From Apostichopus japonicus (taxonomy: Eukaryota > Echinodermata > Holothuroidea > Aspidochirotida > Stichopodidae): 64,000 nt of DNA. Below, in pieces: positions 56,581 to 64,000 of the stretch; positions within the stretch are counted from its first letter, which is position 1; every line of letters starts with the position of its first letter. Made by a program: the position numbers and the translations under genes. The stretch spans positions 11,841,001 through 11,905,000 of the forward strand of contig NC_092561.1 in NCBI RefSeq assembly GCF_037975245.1, given 5' to 3'. The notes under the pieces are model-generated. The model searched no databases, had not been told where the DNA came from, and worked only from the letters and a program-made list of their open reading frames with translations.

Positions 56581-56826
56581 CTCATGAATATAAATGAAAT
56601 TTCAGTTTCATGTGGCACTACTGTACCAACCTACCAAGTATGAAGGTGGTCAGACATATATTTGAAAAAAAATATCGACATTTTAAGAATTTGATTACAA
56701 GCCCCACCCACATATTCATGTACTGGACAACAAAAACAATGAGGTCCATGTAATGATAATGTAGCATATCTACAAGTTATTCAATACATTTACAGTAATT
56801 AAATATATTGTTTTTAAGATTATACA
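56581..56826. repeat. Dispersed ~250-bp repeat, copy 1 (most diverged)
   Basis: Shared landmarks in order are CATGAATATAAATG, AAGTATGAAGG, GACATTTTAAGAATTT, CCCACCCACATATTCATGT, GACAACAAAAACAATG and AATTAAATATATTG. The same order is found in the copies at 57,590 and 57,882. The copies differ at many positions, so the family is old. No terminal repeats or coding sequence were recognised. Confidence 0.65.
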
Positions 56827-57589
56827 TACACTTGCAAACATGCTAAACTGTAGATTACCTGGCCATCGTAAACAAAACCAAAAATTAATGCCTTTATTGA
56901 TGTACATATAAAGTTTAAAAAAAGTGATATAGTTGACTCTAGGCATTTCACCACCCCACACCCCCTCTCCAGACAACCACATGGGGATCATACGACACAA
57001 CCCATATCCCCAACCCAGAGCGGAACCCTTACCATCATACCACCTGCAGCCTCACCTACCATCCTACAACCCTGATCCCAACATCACCCTACTCATCTGA
57101 CAACCCCCCCCCCCACCTGACACCCATCAGATTTTACCAGTTTCACACCTTAATACCAACACATTAATCTACCCCACTCACATAAGATTTCCCTATACTC
57201 TATAGGTACATGTACAGTAATACCAGATTATTAAGTTCATTTACTATTTTCACTATAGACTATCCCTTTAATTGTCTGAGCCAGCTATTTATGCAACATA
57301 CATATACACACATACCCACACGCAAACTTGATCAAAACATACAAACATGCCAACTCATCACAACATACACATATGCCAACTTAATTGCAAAGGTTACTTT
57401 TTTTCAGTCCAGTTTAATTTGTCACTGGACTACTCCTTTAATGGCCTGGCTAGCCAATTTCATGGTTTTATAAAGCAAAACAAATATAGATAAGATCAGC
57501 AAGCTCCCAGGAACCAGGAAAACATGTCAAACGTGACGAATGACAGGAGTTTAGGAATGAGGGACAACAAATGCTATATGGCCAACAAA
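56827..57589. other. Non-coding stretch with C-rich and CA-rich simple sequence
   Basis: From about 56,950 to 57,190 the plus strand is strongly C-rich and G-poor, with an 11-C run at 57,104-57,114. From about 57,240 to 57,470 two related segments recur: CTATCCCTTTAATTGTCTG against CTACTCCTTTAATGGCCTG, and repeats of CACAT...GCCAACTT. The latter also resembles CACACGCCAACTTGATCG near 58,453. Probably decayed repeat sequence; nothing coding is supported. Confidence 0.5.
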
Positions 57590-57870
57590 CACATGAATAT
57601 TAATGAGGTTACATGTTATTTTCATATGAAAATGTAACTATTATTATCCACCACCAATCAACAAAGTATGGAGATGATCGTTTATACCGTTGCAAAGTTA
57701 TTGACATTTTAAGAATTTCACTTTAACTGCTGCCTACTCATTAGTATTCATGTCATGAACAACAAAAACAATAGCGAACATCTACTAATCATGAAGCATG
57801 TACTAGTTCAAAATGACAGTAATTCAAAATTTAATTTCTAAGATTTCAGGTTTACAAGCTATTTCTAGCA
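57590..57870. repeat. Dispersed ~250-bp repeat, copy 2
   Basis: It has the same ordered landmarks as the copy at 56,581: CATGAATATTAATGAG, AAGTATGGAGATGATCG, ACCGTTGCAAAG, GACATTTTAAGAATTTC, ATTCATGTCATGAACAAC and AAAAACAATAGCG. CATATGAAAATG at its left end forms a small dyad. It lies 20 bp from copy 3, in the same orientation. Confidence 0.75.
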
Positions 57871-57881
57871 ATTAAGGATTA

Positions 57882-58138
57882 AGCCCCACCTACTCATGAA
57901 TATTAATTAGATGAAATTCCATTGTCATGTGACAATGAACCACTTACATCACCATACCAAGTATGAAGCAGATCGGACATACCGTTGCGAAGATATTGAC
58001 ATTTTAAGAATTTTACTTTAAGCCCTACCCACTTATTAATATTCATGTCATGGAGAACAAAAACAATAGGGACCATCCACACATCACCAGTCCAATATGA
58101 CATTGATCCAATGTGTCGTTGTTGAGATATCGTGTTTA
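57882..58138. repeat. Dispersed ~250-bp repeat, copy 3
   Basis: The best match is to copy 2: CATGAATATTAATTAG, CAAGTATGAAGCAGATCGG, ACCGTTGCGAAG, GACATTTTAAGAATTT, AATATTCATGTCATGGAG and AAAAACAATAGGG. An 80-residue minus-strand open frame crosses it but is a by-product of the repeat. Confidence 0.75.
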
Positions 58139-58260
58139 TCCCCATACAGTAGAATTCTTCCGAGGACGTGGTGATTCTTTAGAAATCACAACCGAGGACC
58201 TGAAATTGTTTTGTTCAAGTCCTCGGTCAGATAGCAAAACAAACGCATACCCACACACAC
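58139..58260. repeat. 118-bp repeat with internal inverted repeat, copy 1
   Basis: It starts at CCCATACAGTAGAATTCTTC and ends near CAAACGCATACCCACACAC. Inside, CCGAGGAC (about 58,160) pairs with GTCCTCGG (about 58,218), and TGATT...AATCA forms a second small dyad between them. It could be a hairpin-forming miniature element; no target duplication was recognised. Confidence 0.7.
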
Positions 58261-58338
58261 ATGTTTGCATTACATTCAGACTGAGGACCCCATTGTATTT
58301 TCCATTGTTCAAATCCACGTACCCTAACCTTAACAATA

Positions 58339-58458
58339 CCCCATACAATAGAATTCTTCCGAGGACGTGGTGATTCTTTAGAAATTACAACCGAGGACCT
58401 GAAATTGTTTTGTTCAAGTCCTCGGTTAGATAGCAAAACAAACGCATACTCACACACG
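58339..58458. repeat. 118-bp repeat with internal inverted repeat, copy 2
   Basis: It repeats 58,139-58,260 with offset 199 and only a few changes (AGTAGAATTC to AATAGAATTC, ATCACAACC to ATTACAACC, CGGTCAGAT to CGGTTAGAT). The 80 bp between the copies includes ACCCTAACCTTAAC. The high similarity suggests a recent duplication. Confidence 0.75.
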
Positions 58459-58739
58459 CCAACTTGATCGCATAGGTTACTCGGCCTTCGGCATCGTAAC
58501 CAAAAATAACAACATTTTGTAAGTCAAAACTAACACACGCAACAGCTCAAATGATAATGAAAAAATTTTCAATGACTTATTATTTGCAAGTTAGTTACAG
58601 TTTTATAACACCTTAGCCTATTTTGACTCATATATGCTAGTGCAATTGATAGGCAGTATTCTATGTTATAAATGTGATGACAGTTTGAGCCAAAAAAACT
58701 GTACAAAAAATGGTAGGTGCCTGGAGCAGTATTAGGCCA
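58459..58739. other. AT-rich sequence downstream of the minus-strand gene
   Basis: This would hold the 3' untranslated region of the gene that ends at 58,740. I found no AATAAA or ATTAAA on the minus strand here. GGTTACTCGGCCTTCGGCATCG near 58,475 includes a short GGCC/GGC dyad. Confidence 0.4.
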
Positions 58740-59032
58740 TCAATTTTTAGCGATTTGCATGTTTAGTTTCTCCAGAATTTTATTGACTGATTTATCTGCC
58801 GGTGTAGTATCATCAACATTCAAAATGATTTTTTTTTAAAACTGAAGGGTTTTCTTCAGCAAAGGCTCTATGCCATATTTAGGACATAGAACACTGCCAA
58901 ATAATTGCACATGGCTGCGAACAAACTTTTCAAAGTAGCTACTTGCAAGGTTTCCACTATCACAGTGTACTCTGGAACACCTTCATCCTCTGTCACCTGG
59001 ATATAAACTGGCACGTCTGACAAGTCTGTAAC
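58740..59032 (-). pseudogene. Last exon of a split gene, frame-broken; possible SAMD3-like C-terminal region
   Basis: The exon opens after a good acceptor (TTTGCAG, ending at plus 59,033) in phase 0 with VTDLSDVPVYIQVTEDEG. It runs through PEYTVIVETLQVATLKSLF to an in-frame TAG at 58,868-58,870. One base shift near 58,880 gives CPKYGIEPLLKKTLQF, then a TAA at 58,836-58,838 beside a nine-base T run, then IILNVDDTTPADKSVNKILE and a final TGA at 58,740-58,742. The shifted part is acidic and helical and would complete the protein naturally. So either the gene is decaying, or two small indels or errors sit here. The pattern (hydrophobic helix, PK, then a TLxF helix) recalls uncharacterised metazoan proteins related to the SAMD3 C-terminus; this is a memory-based guess. 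Confidence 0.5.
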
Positions 59033-60248
59033 CTGCAAAGATATTAAGGTATATGTATTCAATATACAGCGCTTTCCAGTTTCAGAAAATGGGAGGGGTG
59101 GCTGATCCACCATGATGGCCATGAGTGACCAACAAACAAATATACTCCACCAACGAAGGAATCAAAATAAATAATTTCTTAAATATTTTTTCAAATCAAT
59201 TTACAGTACATCGTATTCACTACAAGTAATACTATTTTTGATGATATAAATAATAGCAGAGTATAAATGAAACAACAGAGCTAAATGGTGCACTGGTTCC
59301 GTGTATTTTAGAGAGAAATGAATATTTGCCATGAGTTATGACATCATGTTACAGCTAATTACATCATGGTAGGGATTCATTCCACTAGATGATTTTAATA
59401 CACTTGGGGCTGATCAGGAAATCCACATTGGGTTATGGTTACTGCAACTACAGATTGAAATCTGTCCAACATTCTGTTCCAGTTAATTATCACATACATA
59501 CTAGTCTATTCTACCTTTGTGATGATGCCCTTACTATATTTACAGCTATGAACACTCCCAGGTCATACATGTGATATTTAGTTAGGGAATAATGATCAGA
59601 TGTGCGGGCCTTTGTTGCAGACAGGTTTTCAGGGCCCAAATATTTCAAGGCCCCCCAGAAATAAGGATGCCAAAAAAAGCCCCCCCCCCCCAAAAAAAAA
59701 TGTCCCAACAAATGTTAGGGCTAAACCAATTTTAGGGCAAATTTGTATGAAAAGTATCATTTTGAGCGATTTCATAAATTGGCCCATATGGTCTACAGGT
59801 GACTTAGGCCCCCAAATCCTAAAAACCCAAAGGAGGCACTACCTAAGTACCACTGTGAAAAATGCTCAACACTGCACCATAGAATTCATAGGAAAAGAAA
59901 CATTTTGTGTGATTTCAGGCGGAGTTCAAAATGGCCCATATGGCCCATACATGACCTTTGGCCTAAAATTCCAAACACCCCAAAGGAGCACTACCAAAAC
60001 ACTATCGTGACAATTAAACTCTAAGCATTGTGACCATACAATCTGTAGGAAAATATTAATTTTGAGTTATTTCCTGAAATAGCCCATATGGCATCAGACC
60101 TAAAATTGCTGAATACCCCAAAGGAAACACTACCAGGGCACTATCATGATGAACCCTCGACACTGTAACATACAATATCAGACCACCTCTGATGGCCTTG
60201 ACCCATAGTTTACATACTGTTGATTTAAATAATACATTGGGTACTTAC
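59033..60248 (-). other. Intron of the minus-strand gene
   Basis: It is bounded by the donor GTAAGT (plus 60,243-60,248) and the acceptor TTTGCAG ending at 59,033. It contains poly-C and poly-A tracts at 59,680-59,700 and a ~150-bp tandem triplet described separately. The plus-strand open frames near 59,390 and 59,600 show no recognisable protein features. The part from 59,035 to 59,600 is AT-rich with nothing identifiable. Confidence 0.6.
59745..60185. repeat. ~150-bp tandem repeat, three diverged copies, inside the intron
   Basis: Units start at about 59,760 (TTTTGAGCGATTTC), 59,903 (TTTTGTGTGATTTC) and 60,060 (TTTTGAGTTATTTC), spacing 143 and 157 bp. Each continues with GCCCATATGG, then CCTAAAA or a variant, then CCCAAAGGA, then CACTACC, then CACTxT(C/G), then CATACAAT or CATAGAAT. 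The copies are clearly diverged, so this is an old local triplication or part of an unrecognised transposon. Confidence 0.75.
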
Positions 60249-60337
60249 ACTATCCTCATCTGCAAATACAATCATAGCACCCAACTTCTCATTCAGTAGA
60301 GTCGGAACTGACAGAATTGCTGCATGCATTCTAGACT
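60249..60337 (-). CDS. Internal exon of the split minus-strand gene
   Basis: This 89-bp exon is flanked by a polypyrimidine acceptor (TTTCTTTTAG, ending at plus 60,338) and a strong donor GTAAGT. It begins with two bases completing a split codon, then encodes 29 residues starting SRMHAAILSVPTLLNEKLG and ending VFADEDS. It joins in phase 0 to the exon at 59,032. The amphipathic helix with LPxLL-like spacing followed by an acidic stretch fits the same candidate family as the other exons. The phase agrees with the upstream exon only if that exon ends at its GTTAAG donor. Confidence 0.55.
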
Positions 60338-61385
60338 CTAAAAGAAAAATCAACAACAGAATGTTAAAGCACTCATAACATCATGACATTTCAGAAGAGT
60401 GATATTATGTCATATTTGGTAACATCGATAGGACAAAAATATCACAGATTCACTCATCTGCAGTCCGGAGAGCAATACTCAATACTCGATAAATTGCTTA
60501 GGTGATAATATTAAAGTAGAGTACTAAATACATCACAGGTCTTATTTTCAGCAAAGATATTTGTATCATTTGATAAGGTCTAGGCTACTTAGCTAAGTAA
60601 TATCAAGTATGAGCTCAACCCAAGCAAGCATCTTTAAGTTATGCCAATTGTTCAGTTATTTGTCGTGGGCCCCTACTGGCATGGGCCATAAAAAATGATT
60701 GCATCCATGTCATTGTTTCAGCTTGAGGGATTCAAGACAATGATAACTGATAAGGAACATTTGAAGCAAAATATAGAAACATTAATGGAAAAATATGAAA
60801 TACTGAGATTGTATTGAAAGAGTTGCTCCATTTGTCAAGAATATGTATCAGTTGTCACACTCGTATCTTGGACCCAAAGCAGATAGGTTTCATTGATACC
60901 TACAGATTCCTGAAGTCCGAGAACATGTTTTCCCTGAATTAACAACCATATATCATATTCTGAGGTCTTCAGTAAAATGAAGATAATAGAGAGCAGACTA
61001 GCAAGCAGATTGACACATGAAAATTTGAACCTCAGGATTCAGCTGGCAACAGAGCATGTTCAGTGTGAAAGTTGAACAAGGAAGATATTATTTGAGAATA
61101 TGCAGACAGTGATAAATTGAAATGCCTCTTGTTTCCAAAGTAGAGTAAGTAGACTAGATTTCCATATACTCAGCTTGTAACAATGTAACATTGCATCATA
61201 TAAATGGATCAAACTGCATATCGTGTAGCCTATAATACATATAGGCATATAGGGGGAAGTGGGGGCAGGTTGTCACATACCACCTACTTCCACCCATGGA
61301 TTTGCATATTGAACAATATATTTTTGGAAATTGGAATAGACATTCTATATCCATATCCATAACTTCAAACATGTTATAATAACCT

Positions 61386-61462
61386 TAATAATAATAAAAC
61401 GTTTTTATATAGGGCATTCCGTCCAAGACCACAATGCTGCAATGCACTGCACACAGAAAAAA
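61386..61462. repeat. Possible dispersed-repeat end with ATA microsatellite
   Basis: AATAATAATAAAACG is followed by TTTTTATATAGGGCATTCC and, after a gap, AATGCACTGCACAC. Many marine invertebrate repeat families carry a similar arrangement (ATA repeats beside a TTTATATAGCGC-like motif and a CACTGCACA-like motif). That is pattern memory only, not a search result. Confidence 0.25.
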
Positions 61463-62207
61463 TATAATTATACAAAACATTACCCATATTGCAAATATAA
61501 ATGCTAATTCAGAGTTGATTTTTTAATTTTTTTTTTAAATAATCAAATAAATTTTGCAATAATCAAAAGTTCAATTTCCTCTCAAATGTTACCTAAATCT
61601 TCCAAAAACATCTATACCCACCCATATCACATACGAGCAGTCAGCCCAATGATTTAATTTGATTTCGGGACAATCAAGGGAAGTCAACAGTCTTGAATAT
61701 AATTTCAAAATTAGGCCCTATATCCCCTCCACTAAGGGGCCCATGATACTGTACCAATTTGTTGAACACAGACACTTGTTTGTACCAAATGAAGTACTTC
61801 ACAGCCATAATTTATGCAATCTACCGTCAATACACAGCCTGTCTCGTTATCATCTGAGCACTTGATTGTGTTCATCCATGATCATATCTGGCAGTCTGGG
61901 TTATCTGTGGTACAGGGTCTTTCACAGGGTCCATCCTGATCCTTATTCTACTGAACTTAACTGAACTCTGAGGGGATTCTAGCAGGCAATTTCTAGAATT
62001 GTTCAATTTGTTTTAGCATGATAGGCCTCATGCCATACCGGTGTATGTGACAAGGATTTTTCTCCGTGAAAATACAACCCCCCCCCCCCCCCCAGATTTA
62101 CTGAAATTGCTTTGATACTTGATTGAGACTCTATTTTATAAGGAACTGCTTGATTTCAGAGAATATGCTGACCACAAATTCAACTTTTCCTGCCAAGAAT
62201 TAGAAAA

Positions 62208-62349
62208 GTGATTTAAATCAGTGATTTAAAAAAACCACTGATTTAAATCAGCATAATTTAAAATCACACAACCCTCTGCTAGTAAGTCTTAACAAGGTCC
62301 TAAATTTACATATAGATTTAGCATTTCAAACATGTGGTGGTAGTTGGTT
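62208..62349 (-). repeat. LINE 3' end with TGATTTAAATCA-type tail
   Basis: Downstream of the LINE coding relic, the minus strand carries further in-frame remnants (NAKSICKFRTLL, broken by a TGA at 62,326-62,328), then several copies of TGATTTAAATCA between about 62,208 and 62,267. L2 and CR1 elements typically end in short tandem repeats, and the placement here is what that predicts. The motif is itself palindromic. Confidence 0.6.
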
Positions 62350-62812
62350 TCAGAGTTTAGCAGCTGCTGAAAAAAGAACTCTCACCGTAAGTAATGGTGC
62401 TGACATTTGTACAATAAGTGTTGTAGCAGCATTTGACCTGAGAATATGTACCGGTTCATTGATATTGAGAAGTTTACATAGATAGTATGGAGCAAGTTTA
62501 TTTAATATTTTGTAGGTCAAAAGCATTAACTTACACATGATACGCTTCTTCACTTGTAACCAGTGGAGATTTACAAGGATGGGGGTTATGTGTTCACACT
62601 TCCTAGATAAGGTAACCAACCTGGCAGCTCGTACAATGCTGGAGCTTATTTGGCAGTCCATAAATGAGTCTGTTGCAAGAGTCAAGATGTGAAGAGACAA
62701 ATGCGTGCACTAGCCTTTTAGTGCTACCACAGTCTGAGTATGTATGGATGCGCCCTATTTTCCTCAGACTGTATGATGCAAGACGACAAACGTTAATGTC
62801 TAATGAAGGTGT
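62350..62812 (-). mobile_element. 5'-truncated L2/CR1-type LINE reverse transcriptase relic
   Basis: The minus strand encodes the C-terminal end of a non-LTR retrotransposon polyprotein. From about 62,812 one frame reads LDINVCRLASYSLRKIGRI, then KRLVHAFVSSHLDSCNRLI and YGLP. Near 62,645 the homology moves to another frame: SSIVRAARLVTLSRKCEHIT, then PILVNLHWLQVKKRIMCK, then LLTYKILNKLAPYYL and FSAAAKL. The tryptophan usually following KL is a TGA stop at 62,350-62,352. These blocks are characteristic of the region after the reverse transcriptase domain in L2/CR1/Jockey-related LINEs. The frameshift, stop and truncation show a dead copy. It lies in an intron, in the same orientation as the gene. 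Confidence 0.85.
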
Positions 62813-62985
62813 TTATTTTTCACTACCATACATCTGAATGGTTATACCCCCTCACCAAGACATAATTTGCATCCACCCCTGCCTCAGACTTTGCTCGTAG
62901 TCCATTTTGAAGACCCAGCACATACCTGGGTGATGATCACTTGAATAGTGAATTACAGATTGAATTGTAACTAATTTACCTTAAC

Positions 62986-63142
62986 GGGCACCCTCGTCCT
63001 TCTCCATGGATGTATCTATGACAGTGGGATGCTTCATCTTCAAAGTGCAGCGGATTATGGCATCTCCATACTTGGAAAGCCCTTCACCAAGCAACTGTGC
63101 CATTGTCGTCTTTCCTTCAAGTCGCTTTAATTCAAGTAGTAT
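62986..63142 (-). CDS. Internal exon of the split minus-strand gene
   Basis: It opens after the acceptor TTAACCATAG in phase 0 with ILLELKRLEGKTTMAQLLGE and continues GLSKYGDAIIRC, TLKMKHPTVIDTS, MEKDEGA. Two donors are possible. GTTAAG, just after 62,986, keeps the frame open and leaves one base that fits the two-base start of the next known exon. The sequence-wise better GTAAAT six bases on would put a TAA in frame. I prefer the first because of phase agreement. The run E-x-K-R-L-x-G followed by LxxGLxKYGxxII is the type of pattern seen in SAMD3-like uncharacterised proteins; the assignment is tentative. Confidence 0.55.
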
Positions 63143-63709
63143 CTATGGTTAAATGAGATCAATTAGATATTATACAGTACATATGGTAAATTCACCTGAG
63201 AAGTTAAGAGATCGCTTAGGACTAACAAATATTCGGGATTATGTTCAGAGACGTAGATTGAGATGGTTTAGACATGTCGAAAGGGATGGAAGATGCGAAT
63301 TGGTAAAGAAGTAGAGAGAGCTGTAGCTGGTCAATGTAGGAGCAGTAGGCTCCCCAAGTCTTGGGATGAGGACATGAGGGTTTGCGGAGTGATCTTGCTG
63401 ATAAAGGTATAGATCGGGCTCTAGCTCAGAATAAAACAAAATGGTTTCTTTTTAAGGGGGAACATCCCCCCTACAAATTCCCAATAGCGGTATCAGCAAA
63501 AAAAGTGTGGGAATCCTGCAATCGCGCTGCTTAGCGCAACACTGTCTTGAATTGATTTTTGAAAAACAAAGTCGTGGTGCGAACAAGTGGTGGGCATAAA
63601 ATGAATATATTCAAATGTCCATAACTTTTGAAACCACAAGATTGAATTTTACTTTTATGCAGACTACTGTATAATAAATAATATCTACAAAGACATATTC
63701 ATACAGTAC
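63143..63709 (-). other. Intron containing an RTE-type LINE relic
   Basis: It is bounded by the donor GTACTG (plus 63,704-63,709) and the acceptor TTAACCATAG. About half is occupied by the opposite-strand LINE relic at 63,187-63,452. The remainder, 63,453-63,709, is unique; it contains GGGGGAAC...CCCCCCT and GCGCTGCTTAGCGC, two small dyads, and nothing coding. Confidence 0.55.
63187..63452 (+). mobile_element. RTE-type LINE C-terminal relic
   Basis: The plus strand reads EKLRDRLGLTNIRDYVQ, RRRLRWFRHVERDGR and CELVKK before a TAG at 63,312-63,314. It goes on to a second TAG, then GSPKSWDEDMR. After a +1 shift near 63,380 it reads LRSDLADKGIDRALAQN and KTKWF. The motif RLRWxxHVER, followed by G(R/S)P(R/K)xxW and ending in DRxxW-like residues, is the known C-terminal signature of RTE/Proto2-clade non-LTR elements. 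Two stops and a frameshift make it non-functional. It is antisense to the host gene and lies in its intron. Confidence 0.8.
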
Positions 63710-63792
63710 CTCTTCATCTTCAAATAGCCAAGGATAGACTTTCTTAACCACTTCGCTGGTAGCATCCTCTTCCACAATTAAACGACGTCTAT
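63710..63792 (-). CDS. Internal exon of the split minus-strand gene
   Basis: This 83-bp exon follows an acceptor (CACATTGGCAG, ending at plus 63,793). It starts with two bases of a split codon and encodes RRRLIVEEDATSEVVKKVYP then WLFEDEE, ending at the donor GTACTG in phase 0. It joins directly to ILLELKRLEGK of the next exon. The arrangement of basic residues, a VVKKVYPWL helix and an acidic E/D run fits the hxPxLxxxxxhhxEhxRh pattern of the candidate SAMD3-like family. A Met codon lies 19 bases upstream in frame, so a first exon starting there cannot be fully excluded. The gene most likely continues beyond the right edge. Confidence 0.55.
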
Positions 63793-64000
63793 CTGCCAAT
63801 GTGATAGACATACAACTTTTGTTATTTGTTCACATCCCTAATGTTCATGTGCATATTTTGTACAGCATGTGGGTAAACATGTACGGTACGATACCAGTCA
63901 CAATTCAACTATTTAATCACATCCCATTACTAAAATGTACAGTAGAAATGGAAGTGAAATTAATATGCAGTGATACAGAAGCCTGAATGCATTTGATACC
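63793..64000 (-). other. Upstream intron or 5' flank of the minus-strand gene
   Basis: AT-rich sequence, including GTACGGTACGATACC near 63,880, which resembles the satellite monomer core by chance. No further exon is recognisable before the window ends. Confidence 0.4.

Larger units (their letters stand above)
60338..62985 (-). other. Large intron with repeat remnants
   Basis: It lies between the exon at 62,986 and that at 60,337. From 60,340 to 61,380 I see only unique AT-rich sequence. A possible SINE tail lies near 61,386, T- and A-rich simple sequence near 61,520, a 16-C run at 62,078-62,093, and an L2/CR1-type LINE relic at 62,208-62,812. The open frames at about 61,060-61,250 and 61,659-61,865 have no recognisable features. 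Confidence 0.5.

Noticed and set aside
57903-58145. 80-residue open frame on the minus strand
   Set aside because: It lies wholly inside a dispersed repeat copy whose sister copies do not keep the frame.
59389-60010. Plus-strand open frames of 61 and 136 codons in the intron
   Set aside because: The longer one runs over poly-C and poly-A tracts and the ~150-bp tandem triplet, and neither shows a recognisable domain or supporting context.
61060-61248. 62-residue minus-strand open frame
   Set aside because: It has no homology I recognise, no splice context and composition like the surrounding intron.
63611-63811. Single-exon 66-codon gene starting MSITLADRRR
   Set aside because: Its second half reads through a donor site into AT-rich intron, and the first 27 well-formed codons fit an internal exon that joins in phase with the next one. 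An initiating Met just upstream remains possible but less likely.

Overview
The window looks like nuclear DNA of a multicellular animal, probably a marine invertebrate; I cannot name the species. The signs are a satellite array of more than 55 kb, split coding exons with GT-AG borders in AT-rich, CpG-poor DNA, decayed non-LTR retrotransposons with microsatellite tails, and a tRNA-derived Pol III element. No prokaryotic gene organisation is visible.

Layout. (1) Positions 1-55,657 are one uninterrupted tandem array of a 22-bp monomer, roughly 2,500 copies, open at the left edge. The consensus is CGAATGTGCGG followed directly by TACCGATCAAT. It is organised into nested higher-order blocks (about 0.24, 0.35, 0.79, 1.08, 1.19, 1.28, 2.7 and 4.33 kb) that are almost identical within a set. 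It becomes less ordered in its last 2 kb. The long open frames inside it come from monomer arithmetic and are not genes. (2) Positions 55,658-56,130 hold a different short array, a 106-bp tandem repeat packed with GTCA/TGAC dyads. (3) Positions 56,161-56,291 hold a tRNA-derived element on the minus strand with intact A and B boxes. (4) Positions 56,300-58,460 are non-coding and carry three old copies of a ~250-bp dispersed repeat and a pair of 118-bp repeats with an inner inverted repeat. (5) Positions 58,740-63,792 hold the 3' part of a split gene on the minus strand. Four exons are recognisable from splice sites and reading phase. The deduced protein may belong to the family of uncharacterised metazoan proteins resembling the C-terminal region of SAMD3. 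Its last exon has a frame break and an in-frame stop, so it may be a pseudogene or contain homopolymer sequence errors. Its introns hold a ~150-bp tandem triplet, an L2/CR1-type LINE relic and an RTE-type LINE relic.

The most notable item is the satellite: a CpG-rich 22-bp repeat with multi-scale higher-order structure, flanked by a second, unrelated palindromic tandem repeat. All similarity statements come from reading the sequence and from family knowledge; no database search was run.
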